From assembly GCF_011299615.1 (NCBI RefSeq), contig NZ_CP049861.1, positions 1,550,001-1,614,000 on the forward strand: a stretch of DNA of 64,000 bases, in the 5' to 3' direction. Below, piece by piece: positions 1-7,718 of this stretch. The notes under the pieces were generated by a model. It had not been told where the DNA came from. It saw only the letters and a list, made by a program, of their open reading frames with translations, and searched no databases. Origin of the DNA: Erysipelothrix sp. HDW6C. Lineage in GTDB: Bacteria; Bacillota_I; Bacilli_A; Erysipelotrichales; Erysipelotrichaceae. The position numbers were made by a program, and so were the translations under genes. How positions within the stretch are numbered: position 1 is the stretch's first letter; each line of letters starts with the position of its first letter.

Positions 1-564
1 ACCATCAATCAAGATATGTGGATCAAACACCCACTGATAAATGGAATCAAAGGTTCCGTCGAGAAAGTTAATGACATGCACTAAGTGTTCTCCGTTAACC
101 TCGATTTGATAAGCATAGTCAAATGCATCTGTTGAACCTTCTTCATAGTAATCATCTGAAAATTCTCGCAAACGATAAGGATGATGGCAATCAACAATGA
201 TGTGATCGGATACGCCGACCATCGTAGTGATAAACCGTTGCAAATCCTCAGGGGTGAGTATGTAATTGGTACTGTCACCAATGCACGCAACGGTATCAAA
301 CTTTTGATCACTTGAATAATCTAAAAAATCGCCCACACTGACTTTATCAGCAAGATGCGGAAACTTCACCGGAACCTGTTCGATCATTTCAGGGTCAATA
401 TCGATCCCTGTCACAGCAAATGTCGGTGCGAGCATGTTCAATACATCACCCGTTCCGCATGCAAACTCGAGCAAGGTATTGCCAACTGCATGATCTTTAA
501 CAAAGTTAAAGTAACGACGTGCCCCTGCTTCATCGTAGAATAATGCATCATAATACGATTTCAT
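1..564 (-). CDS. SAM-dependent methyltransferase, C-terminus cut by window edge
   Basis: The 188 codons visible run off the left edge without a stop. The N-terminal half has a class I methyltransferase fold signature: the glycine-rich motif I LLEFACGTGDVL near residues 31-42, then an acidic motif II (GIDIDPEM) that would bind the ribose of S-adenosylmethionine, and a motif IV-like stretch VACIGDSTNYI. The substrate cannot be read from the sequence. The ATG overlaps the rsfS stop as TAATG, so it is probably translated by coupling as the last or near-last gene of the purB-rsfS operon. Genes of this kind beside rsfS are common in Firmicutes and are usually annotated only as class I methyltransferase. 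Confidence 0.8.
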   Translation of the reverse strand, partial: MKSYYDALFYDEAGARRYFNFVKDHAVGNTLLEFACGTGDVLNMLAPTFAVTGIDIDPEMIEQVPVKFPHLADKVSVGDFLDYSSDQKFDTVACIGDSTNYILTPEDLQRFITTMVGVSDHIIVDCHHPYRLREFSDDYYEEGSTDAFDYAYQIEVNGEHLVHVINFLDGTFDSIYQWVFDPHILIDG

Positions 565-884
565 TAGATGAGATCCTGATAGAGTTTTTCAAGGTTGTAA
601 TGACCACGTTCTTCCGTTAAGAATAGATGTACAACAACATCAAACGCATCAATTAGAATCCATGTAGACTCACGTTCACGCTCGATATGCTTTACACCAA
701 ATCCAGCTTTCTCAATGGCATCCACAACATCTTCAGCAACCGCATTGATTTGTCGCAAACTTGGTGCATCCGCGACCACAAAATAATCATACAATGGGTT
801 TTCTTGTTTAAAATCAATCACAACAATATCATTTGCTTTTTTAGCATCCAATGTTGTGGTAATAATATCTAATAATTTACTCAT
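564..884 (-). CDS. rsfS: ribosomal silencing factor RsfS
   Basis: This is the Iojap/YbeB/RsfS family, which binds L14 (uL14) on the 50S subunit and blocks joining with 30S when nutrients are short. The family pattern is clear: an N-terminal helix LLDIITTTLDAKKA, then IVVIDF, YDYFVVADAPS and later WILIDAFDVVVHLF. At about 106 residues it has the usual length. I chose the ATG at 884 (MSKLL) because AAAGGAG lies 7-8 bases upstream; the frame stays open further upstream to another ATG at 908. The start overlaps the end of the nadD-yqeK gene by 8 bases. Confidence 0.93.
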   Translation of the reverse strand: MSKLLDIITTTLDAKKANDIVVIDFKQENPLYDYFVVADAPSLRQINAVAEDVVDAIEKAGFGVKHIERERESTWILIDAFDVVVHLFLTEERGHYNLEKLYQDLI

Positions 885-1899
885 GGGTACTCCTTTTTCT
901 CTGTTCATAGGCTGCTTGTTGTCGTTTCAATTGACGAAAAGCAGCGTTTAAATCAACTTTACTTAAAGCAATTAGTGCTTCATTATCATGAGGCCGTCCG
1001 CGCTCACACTTGTCAGCAATGTAAAGAATCATACCAAGCGGATGATGCGACGCCCCAGTAACATGACCGCGAATGGCACTCAACACCTGTTTATTTCGGA
1101 TATAATAGCGGGTTGAGAGTTCATGGGCTGCTGCAAATCCATGATAGATTGCAGGGGCAAGACTAATTTTATCCGGATACGATGCACGCATTGCACGTGT
1201 TAAATCCTCCAAAGAATCCTCTTTGCACAGATCATGACACATCGCAGCTAATGCAATTGTTTCCTTTTTCAAACCATAATGTTCGCCAATTTCGAGCGCA
1301 AGATCACGAACACGAATGACATGTTCGGCACGAAACTCTGAGAGTCGACTTCGAATCATCACTTCCAAATAAAGCCCCTTTTCCATCATATAGCGTAGAA
1401 TTGACGGCTTTGTTTGTGTTGTGTGACCGTTTCGAATGGCAGTGGAACTGACGTCCATTAATGCCCCCACAATGAGTGGATACGGGCTATCAACGATATC
1501 CTGATCGCGTGCATAGACAATGAAATTAACCTTTTCTTTTAATGTATCAAAAGACTTCCATTCATGCATTCTTGGTAATTGATCTGCGCCAATGAGCCAA
1601 TCAAAGACCGTATCAGGATGCAACTTCCGCAATGCATTAACAGTGTCTATAGAGTATGAAGGGCTTGGCAGTGAGTTCTCAATTGTTTCAACACGAAAGG
1701 AATCAAAACCATAGGTCATCATCTTTATCATTGCAACTCGATCCTCAAAGGAACTCGAACCTGTTTTAAAAGGATTCAATTTACTTGGTATAAACCATAA
1801 CTCATCTGCATGGCGCTGACGTAGGGCTTGTTTCGCCATTTCCAAATGACCGTAATGAATGGGGTCAAAACTCCCCCCAAACAAAATTACATGTCTCAA
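877..1899 (-). CDS. nadD: NadD-YqeK fusion: nicotinate-nucleotide adenylyltransferase plus HD hydrolase
   Basis: One 340-residue frame carries two enzymes that are separate adjacent genes in Bacillus. Residues 1 to about 175 are NadD, which adenylates nicotinate mononucleotide in NAD synthesis: GGSFDPIHYGHL (8-19) is the nucleotidyltransferase motif and SSTAIR (151-156) is the second ATP-binding motif. Residues from about 181 are YqeK, an HD-domain protein; H193, C221-H222-D223 and later GHVTGASHH and IADKCE supply the metal ligands. YqeK homologues have been reported to hydrolyse Ap4A symmetrically (established knowledge). Fused NadD-HD proteins are known in mollicutes. There is no stop between the halves. 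The start overlaps the yhbY stop by 4 bases. Confidence 0.93.
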   Translation of the reverse strand: MRHVILFGGSFDPIHYGHLEMAKQALRQRHADELWFIPSKLNPFKTGSSSFEDRVAMIKMMTYGFDSFRVETIENSLPSPSYSIDTVNALRKLHPDTVFDWLIGADQLPRMHEWKSFDTLKEKVNFIVYARDQDIVDSPYPLIVGALMDVSSTAIRNGHTTQTKPSILRYMMEKGLYLEVMIRSRLSEFRAEHVIRVRDLALEIGEHYGLKKETIALAAMCHDLCKEDSLEDLTRAMRASYPDKISLAPAIYHGFAAAHELSTRYYIRNKQVLSAIRGHVTGASHHPLGMILYIADKCERGRPHDNEALIALSKVDLNAAFRQLKRQQAAYEQRKRSTHE

Positions 1900-2180
1900 A
1901 CTTTAATGCGACCCTTTGCGTTGTAACGATAGAAAACGACCACACGCCCTACTTTACTAATGGTATAGGCACCAAAACGATCTTCTATTTCAGCAATTAA
2001 TGCTTCTTTCGTCGTTTCAGAGTTTTTTTGAATGGATACTTTCACCAAGTTATGGGCTAAAAGTGAAGCCTCGAAACTCTCAAGCAGTGTCGGTGTTAAA
2101 CCATTCTTTCCTACAGATACCAACGCATTCTCATGATGGGATAAGCGTCGTAACTCTTTTAATTGATCTTTATTTAACAT
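1896..2180 (-). CDS. yhbY: YhbY-family ribosome-associated RNA-binding protein
   Basis: A 94-residue CRS1-YhbY domain protein, an IF3-C-like RNA-binding fold that associates with pre-50S particles. It begins LNKDQLKELRRLSHH, followed by the conserved GKNGLTPTLLES, which carries the GxxG-like RNA-binding loop, and ends in VGRVVVFYRYN, the typical family C-terminus. Its stop overlaps the nadD start and its ATG overlaps the yqeH stop (TAATG), so it is translationally coupled to both. The yqeH-yhbY-nadD-yqeK-rsfS order is the same as in Bacillus, minus aroE. Confidence 0.95.
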   Translation of the reverse strand: MLNKDQLKELRRLSHHENALVSVGKNGLTPTLLESFEASLLAHNLVKVSIQKNSETTKEALIAEIEDRFGAYTISKVGRVVVFYRYNAKGRIKV

Positions 2181-3202
2181 TAAATTATCGCCTTTCTGAT
2201 GACAATCTCACACGATTTGTCAAAGTTTGTTTCTATTTCAAGTGTTTCACCTTGAATGGTAATAAAACCAATATCAAATATTTCGATATCAATTCGATCG
2301 CCCATTTTCGGCCATTTCTTTTTCTTGTATTCCGGATTGTGAATCATAAAGTCATGATCCAGCGCAAGATTGGCTTCCATCCGTTCCGGCCTAACCCGTT
2401 TTAATGGAAATGGAATGTATGAAATGACATTGACCGTTTTTTGTGGGGTTAATGTAATGGCGCCAAGATTTCCAAAAACAATGGTTTGTTTTTCATAAAG
2501 TTGAAAAACAACGGGCTTGATTGTCTTTTGTGGTGATAATGTCACCAGAGCTTGATCATCAAATTTTGCAATTAACGCTGTCTCATTGCTCAATCCTGGT
2601 GTGTCATAAACATTGCCAATTCCAGTTTCGATTTTGAGAACGTCTGCAGTCGTCGATGCAACTGGAGAAACCGATAAGTCTTCATTTCCCAGTAGTGCAT
2701 TTAAGAGCGATGACTTCCCTGCATTAACACATCCTACAAAAGCACAGTCATCATTTTCTAAATATTCAAGCATGGGCTCAAGTGTCTGACGTTTAAGCGC
2801 TGATACAAACATAACTTCCATCAGTTCAACATCTTCATCGCGAAGTGAGCGCATGAGTGATTGTTCAAGTTTATTATTCGATACACTTTTTTGAAGTAGA
2901 TCACGTTTATTAACAACGAGAACAACTTTTTTATTACGCAACGAGCGCATCAATCCTGTGTGCAAACTTTGGTTTAAATGCATAATATCGATAACCCAAA
3001 AAATATTCCCTTTGAAATTATCAATGAACGCTAATGTTGCACCATCATCAACTTCCGCCTTAACTCGTTTAAAATCACGATAGTGTCGTAATCTAAAACA
3101 TGATTGACAGTAATCGTTATCGAGTGAGCGCGCATAACCACGGGCATCACTATTATCAATTTGTAAGATGCTTCCGCAACCAATGCATTTCTTATTTTCC
3201 AT
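2180..3202 (-). CDS. yqeH: circularly permuted ribosome-biogenesis GTPase YqeH
   Basis: YqeH is needed for assembly of the 30S subunit in Bacillus. The protein starts with a treble-clef zinc finger (C6, C9, C32, C35: CIGCG and CQSC). Its GTPase motifs are in permuted order: G4 (NKRDLL) comes before the P-loop G1 (GCVNAGKSSLLN) and G3 (DTPG). A C-terminal RNA-binding region follows. The length of 340 residues is close to Bacillus YqeH. The start overlaps the end of purB by 11 bases and is preceded by AAAGGGTAGGA. Confidence 0.96.
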   Translation of the reverse strand: MENKKCIGCGSILQIDNSDARGYARSLDNDYCQSCFRLRHYRDFKRVKAEVDDGATLAFIDNFKGNIFWVIDIMHLNQSLHTGLMRSLRNKKVVLVVNKRDLLQKSVSNNKLEQSLMRSLRDEDVELMEVMFVSALKRQTLEPMLEYLENDDCAFVGCVNAGKSSLLNALLGNEDLSVSPVASTTADVLKIETGIGNVYDTPGLSNETALIAKFDDQALVTLSPQKTIKPVVFQLYEKQTIVFGNLGAITLTPQKTVNVISYIPFPLKRVRPERMEANLALDHDFMIHNPEYKKKKWPKMGDRIDIEIFDIGFITIQGETLEIETNFDKSCEIVIRKAII

Positions 3203-4496
3203 GGATTCCTACCCTTTCAAAGATTGTATCAACTTGTTTCAAAAAGAAATCCAAATCAAAGCAATCGTTCAGCTGTTCTGGTGTCAAGGTCGCTGAAATT
3301 ACCGGTTCCTCGCGAACGAGTGTTCTAAAATCAACATGCGTACTATATGCGGTCATCGCAAGGGGTTGAACCACATCATAGGCATCCTCACGGCTGAATG
3401 CACCTTGATCGATTAGTACAGTCATAACACGTTGTGCGAAGATAACGCCATGGGTTAAGTTAATATTGGCCAGCATACGCTCTTCATAAACGACCAAACC
3501 ATCAAGTATACGATTGAAACGATTTATCATGTAATCAAGAAGCATGATGGCATCTGGAAATATAATACGTTCTGCACTTGAGTGCGAAATGTCACGTTCA
3601 TGCCACAAAGCAACATTTTCAAAGGCCGTAACCATATAACCACGAATAACCCGTGCACAACCACTCATATTCTCACTACCAATCGGATTCCGTTTATGCG
3701 GCATTGCTGAAGACCCTTTTTGGCCTTTATTAAAGAACTCTTCCAATTCACCGACTTCTGTTCGTTGTAAGTGACGAATCTCAGTGGCCATCTTTTCAAT
3801 TGATGTCGCAATGAGCGCTACTACTGACATATAGGCAGCATGACGATCACGTTGCAAGACTTGAGTTGAAATATTAGTTGAAGTCAAACCCAATTTCTCA
3901 CAAACATAATCTTGAACAAACGGTGCCGTGTTCGCAAAGTTTCCGACTGCACCACTGATTTTCCCTGCCTCGATATCGCGTCTCGCTGTTTTAAAGCGTT
4001 CAAGTTGGCGTTCCATTTCGTCATACCATAACGCAAACTTCAGTCCAAAACTTGTTATGTCAGCATGGATCCCATGAGTACGACCAATACACGGCGTATT
4101 TTTATAACGTATCGCTTGTTTTTTTAGTGTCGCAATCATTGCAACAATATCCTGTTCAAGAATGTCATTGGCACGTTTATAAATTACACCGTATGCAGTA
4201 TCGACAACATCGGTACTTGTTAGTCCATAATGGATCCATCGTTTTTCATCGCCCAGTGTTTCACTTACAGCACGCGTGAACGCAACAACATCATGGCGTG
4301 TTTCTTGTTCAATTTCATATATTCTCGCAATATCGAAAGATGCATTACGACGCAGTTTTTCCATATCTTCATGGGGAATAATGCCCTGCTTCGCAAAAGC
4401 TTCAGCAGCATACAGTTCAACGTTGAGCCACGTTTCGAAGCGAAAGGCATCCGTGAACAAAACTTGCATTTCCGGTCGTGCATAGCGATCTATCAT
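3192..4496 (-). CDS. purB: adenylosuccinate lyase
   Basis: PurB cleaves SAICAR to AICAR and adenylosuccinate to AMP plus fumarate, so it serves both de novo purine synthesis and the IMP to AMP step. The fumarase/aspartase superfamily signature GSSAMPHKRNP is at residues 261-271, with catalytic histidine candidates H68 (TRHDV) and H141 (GRTHG). At 434 residues it is full length. The ATG is preceded by AGGAGAAAATT. It is the first gene of the operon ending in rsfS and the methyltransferase. No other pur gene is in the window, so it may serve mainly the AMP branch or salvage here. Confidence 0.97.
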   Translation of the reverse strand: MIDRYARPEMQVLFTDAFRFETWLNVELYAAEAFAKQGIIPHEDMEKLRRNASFDIARIYEIEQETRHDVVAFTRAVSETLGDEKRWIHYGLTSTDVVDTAYGVIYKRANDILEQDIVAMIATLKKQAIRYKNTPCIGRTHGIHADITSFGLKFALWYDEMERQLERFKTARRDIEAGKISGAVGNFANTAPFVQDYVCEKLGLTSTNISTQVLQRDRHAAYMSVVALIATSIEKMATEIRHLQRTEVGELEEFFNKGQKGSSAMPHKRNPIGSENMSGCARVIRGYMVTAFENVALWHERDISHSSAERIIFPDAIMLLDYMINRFNRILDGLVVYEERMLANINLTHGVIFAQRVMTVLIDQGAFSREDAYDVVQPLAMTAYSTHVDFRTLVREEPVISATLTPEQLNDCFDLDFFLKQVDTIFERVGIHGK

Positions 4497-4503
4497 AATT
4501 TTC

Positions 4504-4577
4504 TCCTGACTTTCATAAGGTCCGATGGAAGCACATCATCCAACCAAAATCAGGCAGAATTAAATGCTTCATATCAC
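4504..4577 (-). promoter_or_regulatory. structured purB 5' leader
   Basis: About 80 bases separate the predicted purB transcription start from its ATG. The leader can fold: GAAGCA near the start pairs with TGCTTC about 33 bases later, extended by ATG with CAT across a bulged C. No U tract follows, and the sequence matches no purine riboswitch that I recognise. It may be only an untranslated leader. Confidence 0.3.
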
Positions 4578-4583
4578 CTACCA

Positions 4584-4612
4584 ATTATACAGAAAAAACA
4601 TGCAAACATCAA
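4584..4612 (-). promoter_or_regulatory. sigma-A promoter of the purB operon
   Basis: Read on the minus strand, TTGATG at 4612-4607 and TATAAT at 4589-4584 are separated by exactly 17 bases. This is a near-consensus housekeeping promoter just downstream of the stop of the 163-residue membrane protein gene. Confidence 0.85.
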
Positions 4613-4639
4613 AGGTCAGCATGCATTCTGCATTGTTTA

Positions 4640-5131
4640 TCAATCAATCTTATCCCGTTGGTAGTAAATCGCAAAGAAATCTTGAAAATCAGTGGGTTTG
4701 AAGTCCATTTTCATCATGCGCCAATACTCATAATCGTTAAATGTACGCTTCGTCAATGGAACAAAGAAATTGTAAGTTTTTAGCTGAACCACAAAGAATT
4801 CCAGTTGATGTGTAGCATAGAATCTCTGGTATGCGTGGTCAGGATCAACGAAGCCGAAAGTTTGATTGTCAGTTCTGCACAATGCGTACGCACTGTCTTC
4901 CCACAACCACATTGGAAGTCTAAGATTGCCATCATATTCCATGGGTTGGCATGTATCGGTTGCTGGTCTCGGACGGTCAAGATGATAACGAACCCCAGCT
5001 GTTATCGTAGTAAATACAACAGCCATTGAGCACATAAAATAGATACAACGTCGCAATATTTTTCGATTCTTAAGCAATCGATAGGCACAATAAGCAACTA
5101 AAAGATTTATGATTATAAATAATGTTCGCAT
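4640..5131 (-). CDS. unknown small membrane protein
   Basis: I do not recognise this 163-residue protein. Two hydrophobic segments sit at the N-terminus (about residues 2-19 and 30-48), separated by a basic stretch RLLKNRKILRR that should face the cytoplasm. The remaining 110 or so residues are soluble, rich in aromatic residues (WRMMKMDF, FFAIYYQ) and contain two cysteines, and would lie outside if the hairpin topology is right. The upstream parC gene ends at a strong terminator, and a perfect 15-base palindrome lies in the intergenic space. It is a single-gene unit between parC and purB. Confidence 0.6.
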   Translation of the reverse strand: MRTLFIIINLLVAYCAYRLLKNRKILRRCIYFMCSMAVVFTTITAGVRYHLDRPRPATDTCQPMEYDGNLRLPMWLWEDSAYALCRTDNQTFGFVDPDHAYQRFYATHQLEFFVVQLKTYNFFVPLTKRTFNDYEYWRMMKMDFKPTDFQDFFAIYYQRDKID

Positions 5132-5188
5132 GAACTTACCCTTTATCTTCCTTTAAGTAAAGCATATCAGACAAATCGGTTTTAATTT

Positions 5189-5203
5189 ATGACAGATTGT
5201 CAT
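5189..5203. repeat. palindrome ATGACA-GAT-TGTCAT, operator-like
   Basis: A perfect 6-3-6 inverted repeat lies 58-72 bases upstream of the start of the 163-residue membrane protein and just beyond the parC terminator. Its size and place suit a dimeric repressor site, but no regulator is known for it. Confidence 0.35.
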
Positions 5204-5211
5204 ATTTCGTG

Positions 5212-5240
5212 AAAAAAGAACTCACATTTTGCGAGTTCTT
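5212..5240 (-). terminator. Rho-independent terminator after parC
   Basis: On the minus strand AAGAACTCGC pairs with GTGAGTTCTT (one G-U pair) across an AAAAT loop and is followed by a run of six Ts. Confidence 0.9.
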
Positions 5241-5249
5241 CATTAAATA

Positions 5250-7718
5250 TTATAAATCAAATTTTATGGGTTCTGCATCATGCACAACACTTTCAGCTGG
5301 TTTTTCTACCATTTGAACGTGGGTGTGTGATCGTAAAACAACAAAATCAGATTCGGAAGTAACATTTGAGAATGTTGCATCGGCGCTCATTAGCGGGATA
5401 TCCTTCACGAATACAAGACTCAAGTGATCGTTGTAGATATAGAAGTCATCTTGAATGTTTCCAACCAGTACATCACGAATCATATGCGGATTGCTCTTGA
5501 TTGTTTTTGCAATCGGCGACCCTTGTGTTGCACGGTTATTTACAGGGATATCATCATGTTTGAATCGTTTAAACTGCCCACGATCTGAGACATACATGAT
5601 TTCTGATTGATTGTGCAAGATATTACTTGCGACGACACTATCTCCAGCACGCAGTTTCATTCCGATAACACCCTTGGCACGTACACCAATCGGATTGACT
5701 TCAGCAAGATCAATACGCATCCCTTGCCCAAGCTTACTTACCATCAACAAGTGATCGTTTTCAGATGCAATCGATGTGCCAACCAATACATCATCCTTAC
5801 TCAATTTCATAATATCGTACAGACGACCCGTTCGTTTAATTTCAAGTTCAGCAAGCAATGTTTTCTTGATGACTCCTTGCGCTGTGGCAGTAACAACAAA
5901 CTGATAAGAATCAAATGTTTTAAGCGTAAAGGCAGCAATTACACGCTCATCCGGATCAAACTTCATGTATTGGTTCATGTGTGAACCAACATCACGCCAT
6001 CGCGCCTCTTCTATTTCGTGAACTAAGATGACACCATAGCGTCCTTTCGATGTTGTAAACACCAAATAGTCAGTGGTTTCAACTTCCGAGCTGAACACAG
6101 GACGATCTTCTTCCATTAAAGCGATTTGATCTTTTTGACTGGATGAATACGAACGCAATGAAACACGTTTGAGGTATCCATCGCGAGATAATGTCACCAT
6201 GACTTGTTCATTGGAAATTAGACTGAGGTGATCCACTTCAAGTTCGGAAATTTCATCTTCAATCTTCGAACGACGGGGTGTATCAAACTCTTCCTTCATT
6301 TCATTGAACTCTTTAATAATCATACTATTTAACATATCAACATTATTAATAATCAAATCAAGGTAATCCAATTCATTCGCAAGTGTTGCGAATTCATCAC
6401 GTAGTGCATTAATATCGGTTGATGATAAGCGGTAGAGTTGTAAATCTACAATTGCACTTGCTTGTTCATGCGTAAATCCGAATTCCTTCATGATATTATC
6501 ACGTGATTCACCACGATTGTTTGACGCACGAATGACAGCAATAATTTCGTCCAAAATTGAAGTTGCTTTCATGAGTCCTTCCAGGATATGAATGCGTTTT
6601 TCCTTTTGTGCATAGCGATAACGGCTTCGATTTAGAACAACCTCTTGACGGAAGTCTAAGTATGCATCCAAAATTTCAAGAACACCACACACTTTTGGGC
6701 GTTGGTTAACAATCGCGACCATATTCGCATTGTAATAGACTTGAAGTTCTGTTTGTTTGTAAAACAAGTTCAAAATGCTTTCAACATCAGCATCACGTTT
6801 GCAATCAATAACAATCCGCAATCCATTACGGTCGGATTCATCACGAACATCCATAACATCACCAAAACCTTCATTGGCTTTGGTAAATCGAAGATCATCA
6901 ATCTTACGCACAACATTTGATTTAATGACTTCGTAAGGCAATTCGGTAACGACAATTTGCTTCATCGTTTTGCTTTCGACAATTTCTGCTTTTGCACGAA
7001 CGACAACGCGTCCCTTACCTTTGCGCAAAATCTCTTCAATACCATCGCGGCCTTGAATAATTGCGCCGGTTGGAAAATCAGGGCCTTTCATAAGAGTCAT
7101 GATTTCTTCTACCGAACAATCCGGATTGTGAAGACGGTAGGTAGCCGCCGCCATAACTTCTTGGAAGTTAAAAGGTGGAATGTTTGTAGCATACCCTGCT
7201 GCAATACCCGTTGAACCATTTATTAGTAAGTTTGGGTATCGCGCTGGAAGTACCGATGGCTCTTGATCTGTATCATCAAAGTTAAGTACAAACGGCACAA
7301 CATCTTCGTCAATATTTTCCATTAAACGATGTGACAACTTCGCAAGTCGTGCTTCAGTATATCGCATCGCCGCAGCGGGATCATCATCAATACTCCCGTT
7401 ATTTCCTTGCATGTCAATGAGTGGCATGTTGTATTTCCAATCTTGTGACATACGAACCATGGCATCATAAACAGAACTATCGCCATGGGGGTGATAGTTA
7501 CCAATGACCAAACCTACGGTTTTTGCTGACTTCCGATAGGGTTTATCAAAATGGTTGCGATCATGTTGCATCGCATAAAGAATTCGACGTTGTACTGGTT
7601 TCAATCCATCTCGAACATCTGGAAGTGCCCGCTCTTGGATGATATATTTGGAATATCGTCCAAAACGTTCACCCACAATATCTTCGAGTGGTAATTTAAT
7701 AATTCCCTTATCCGACAT
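5250..7718 (-). CDS. parC: DNA topoisomerase IV subunit A
   Basis: ParC cuts and rejoins DNA to decatenate daughter chromosomes, with ParE. The breakage-reunion domain starts at MSDKGIIKLPLEDIVGERF. The quinolone-resistance region GNYHPHGDSSVYDA has serines at 81-82 and D85, which is the usual sensitive form. The catalytic tyrosine is Y120 in AAMRYTEARL. The C-terminal beta-pinwheel is present, giving 822 residues. It overlaps parE by 11 bases and has GGAGGA before its ATG. Assignment as ParC rather than GyrA rests on the parE-parC pairing, the length and the absence of a clear GyrA box; GyrA remains a minor alternative. Confidence 0.93.
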   Translation of the reverse strand: MSDKGIIKLPLEDIVGERFGRYSKYIIQERALPDVRDGLKPVQRRILYAMQHDRNHFDKPYRKSAKTVGLVIGNYHPHGDSSVYDAMVRMSQDWKYNMPLIDMQGNNGSIDDDPAAAMRYTEARLAKLSHRLMENIDEDVVPFVLNFDDTDQEPSVLPARYPNLLINGSTGIAAGYATNIPPFNFQEVMAAATYRLHNPDCSVEEIMTLMKGPDFPTGAIIQGRDGIEEILRKGKGRVVVRAKAEIVESKTMKQIVVTELPYEVIKSNVVRKIDDLRFTKANEGFGDVMDVRDESDRNGLRIVIDCKRDADVESILNLFYKQTELQVYYNANMVAIVNQRPKVCGVLEILDAYLDFRQEVVLNRSRYRYAQKEKRIHILEGLMKATSILDEIIAVIRASNNRGESRDNIMKEFGFTHEQASAIVDLQLYRLSSTDINALRDEFATLANELDYLDLIINNVDMLNSMIIKEFNEMKEEFDTPRRSKIEDEISELEVDHLSLISNEQVMVTLSRDGYLKRVSLRSYSSSQKDQIALMEEDRPVFSSEVETTDYLVFTTSKGRYGVILVHEIEEARWRDVGSHMNQYMKFDPDERVIAAFTLKTFDSYQFVVTATAQGVIKKTLLAELEIKRTGRLYDIMKLSKDDVLVGTSIASENDHLLMVSKLGQGMRIDLAEVNPIGVRAKGVIGMKLRAGDSVVASNILHNQSEIMYVSDRGQFKRFKHDDIPVNNRATQGSPIAKTIKSNPHMIRDVLVGNIQDDFYIYNDHLSLVFVKDIPLMSADATFSNVTSESDFVVLRSHTHVQMVEKPAESVVHDAEPIKFDL

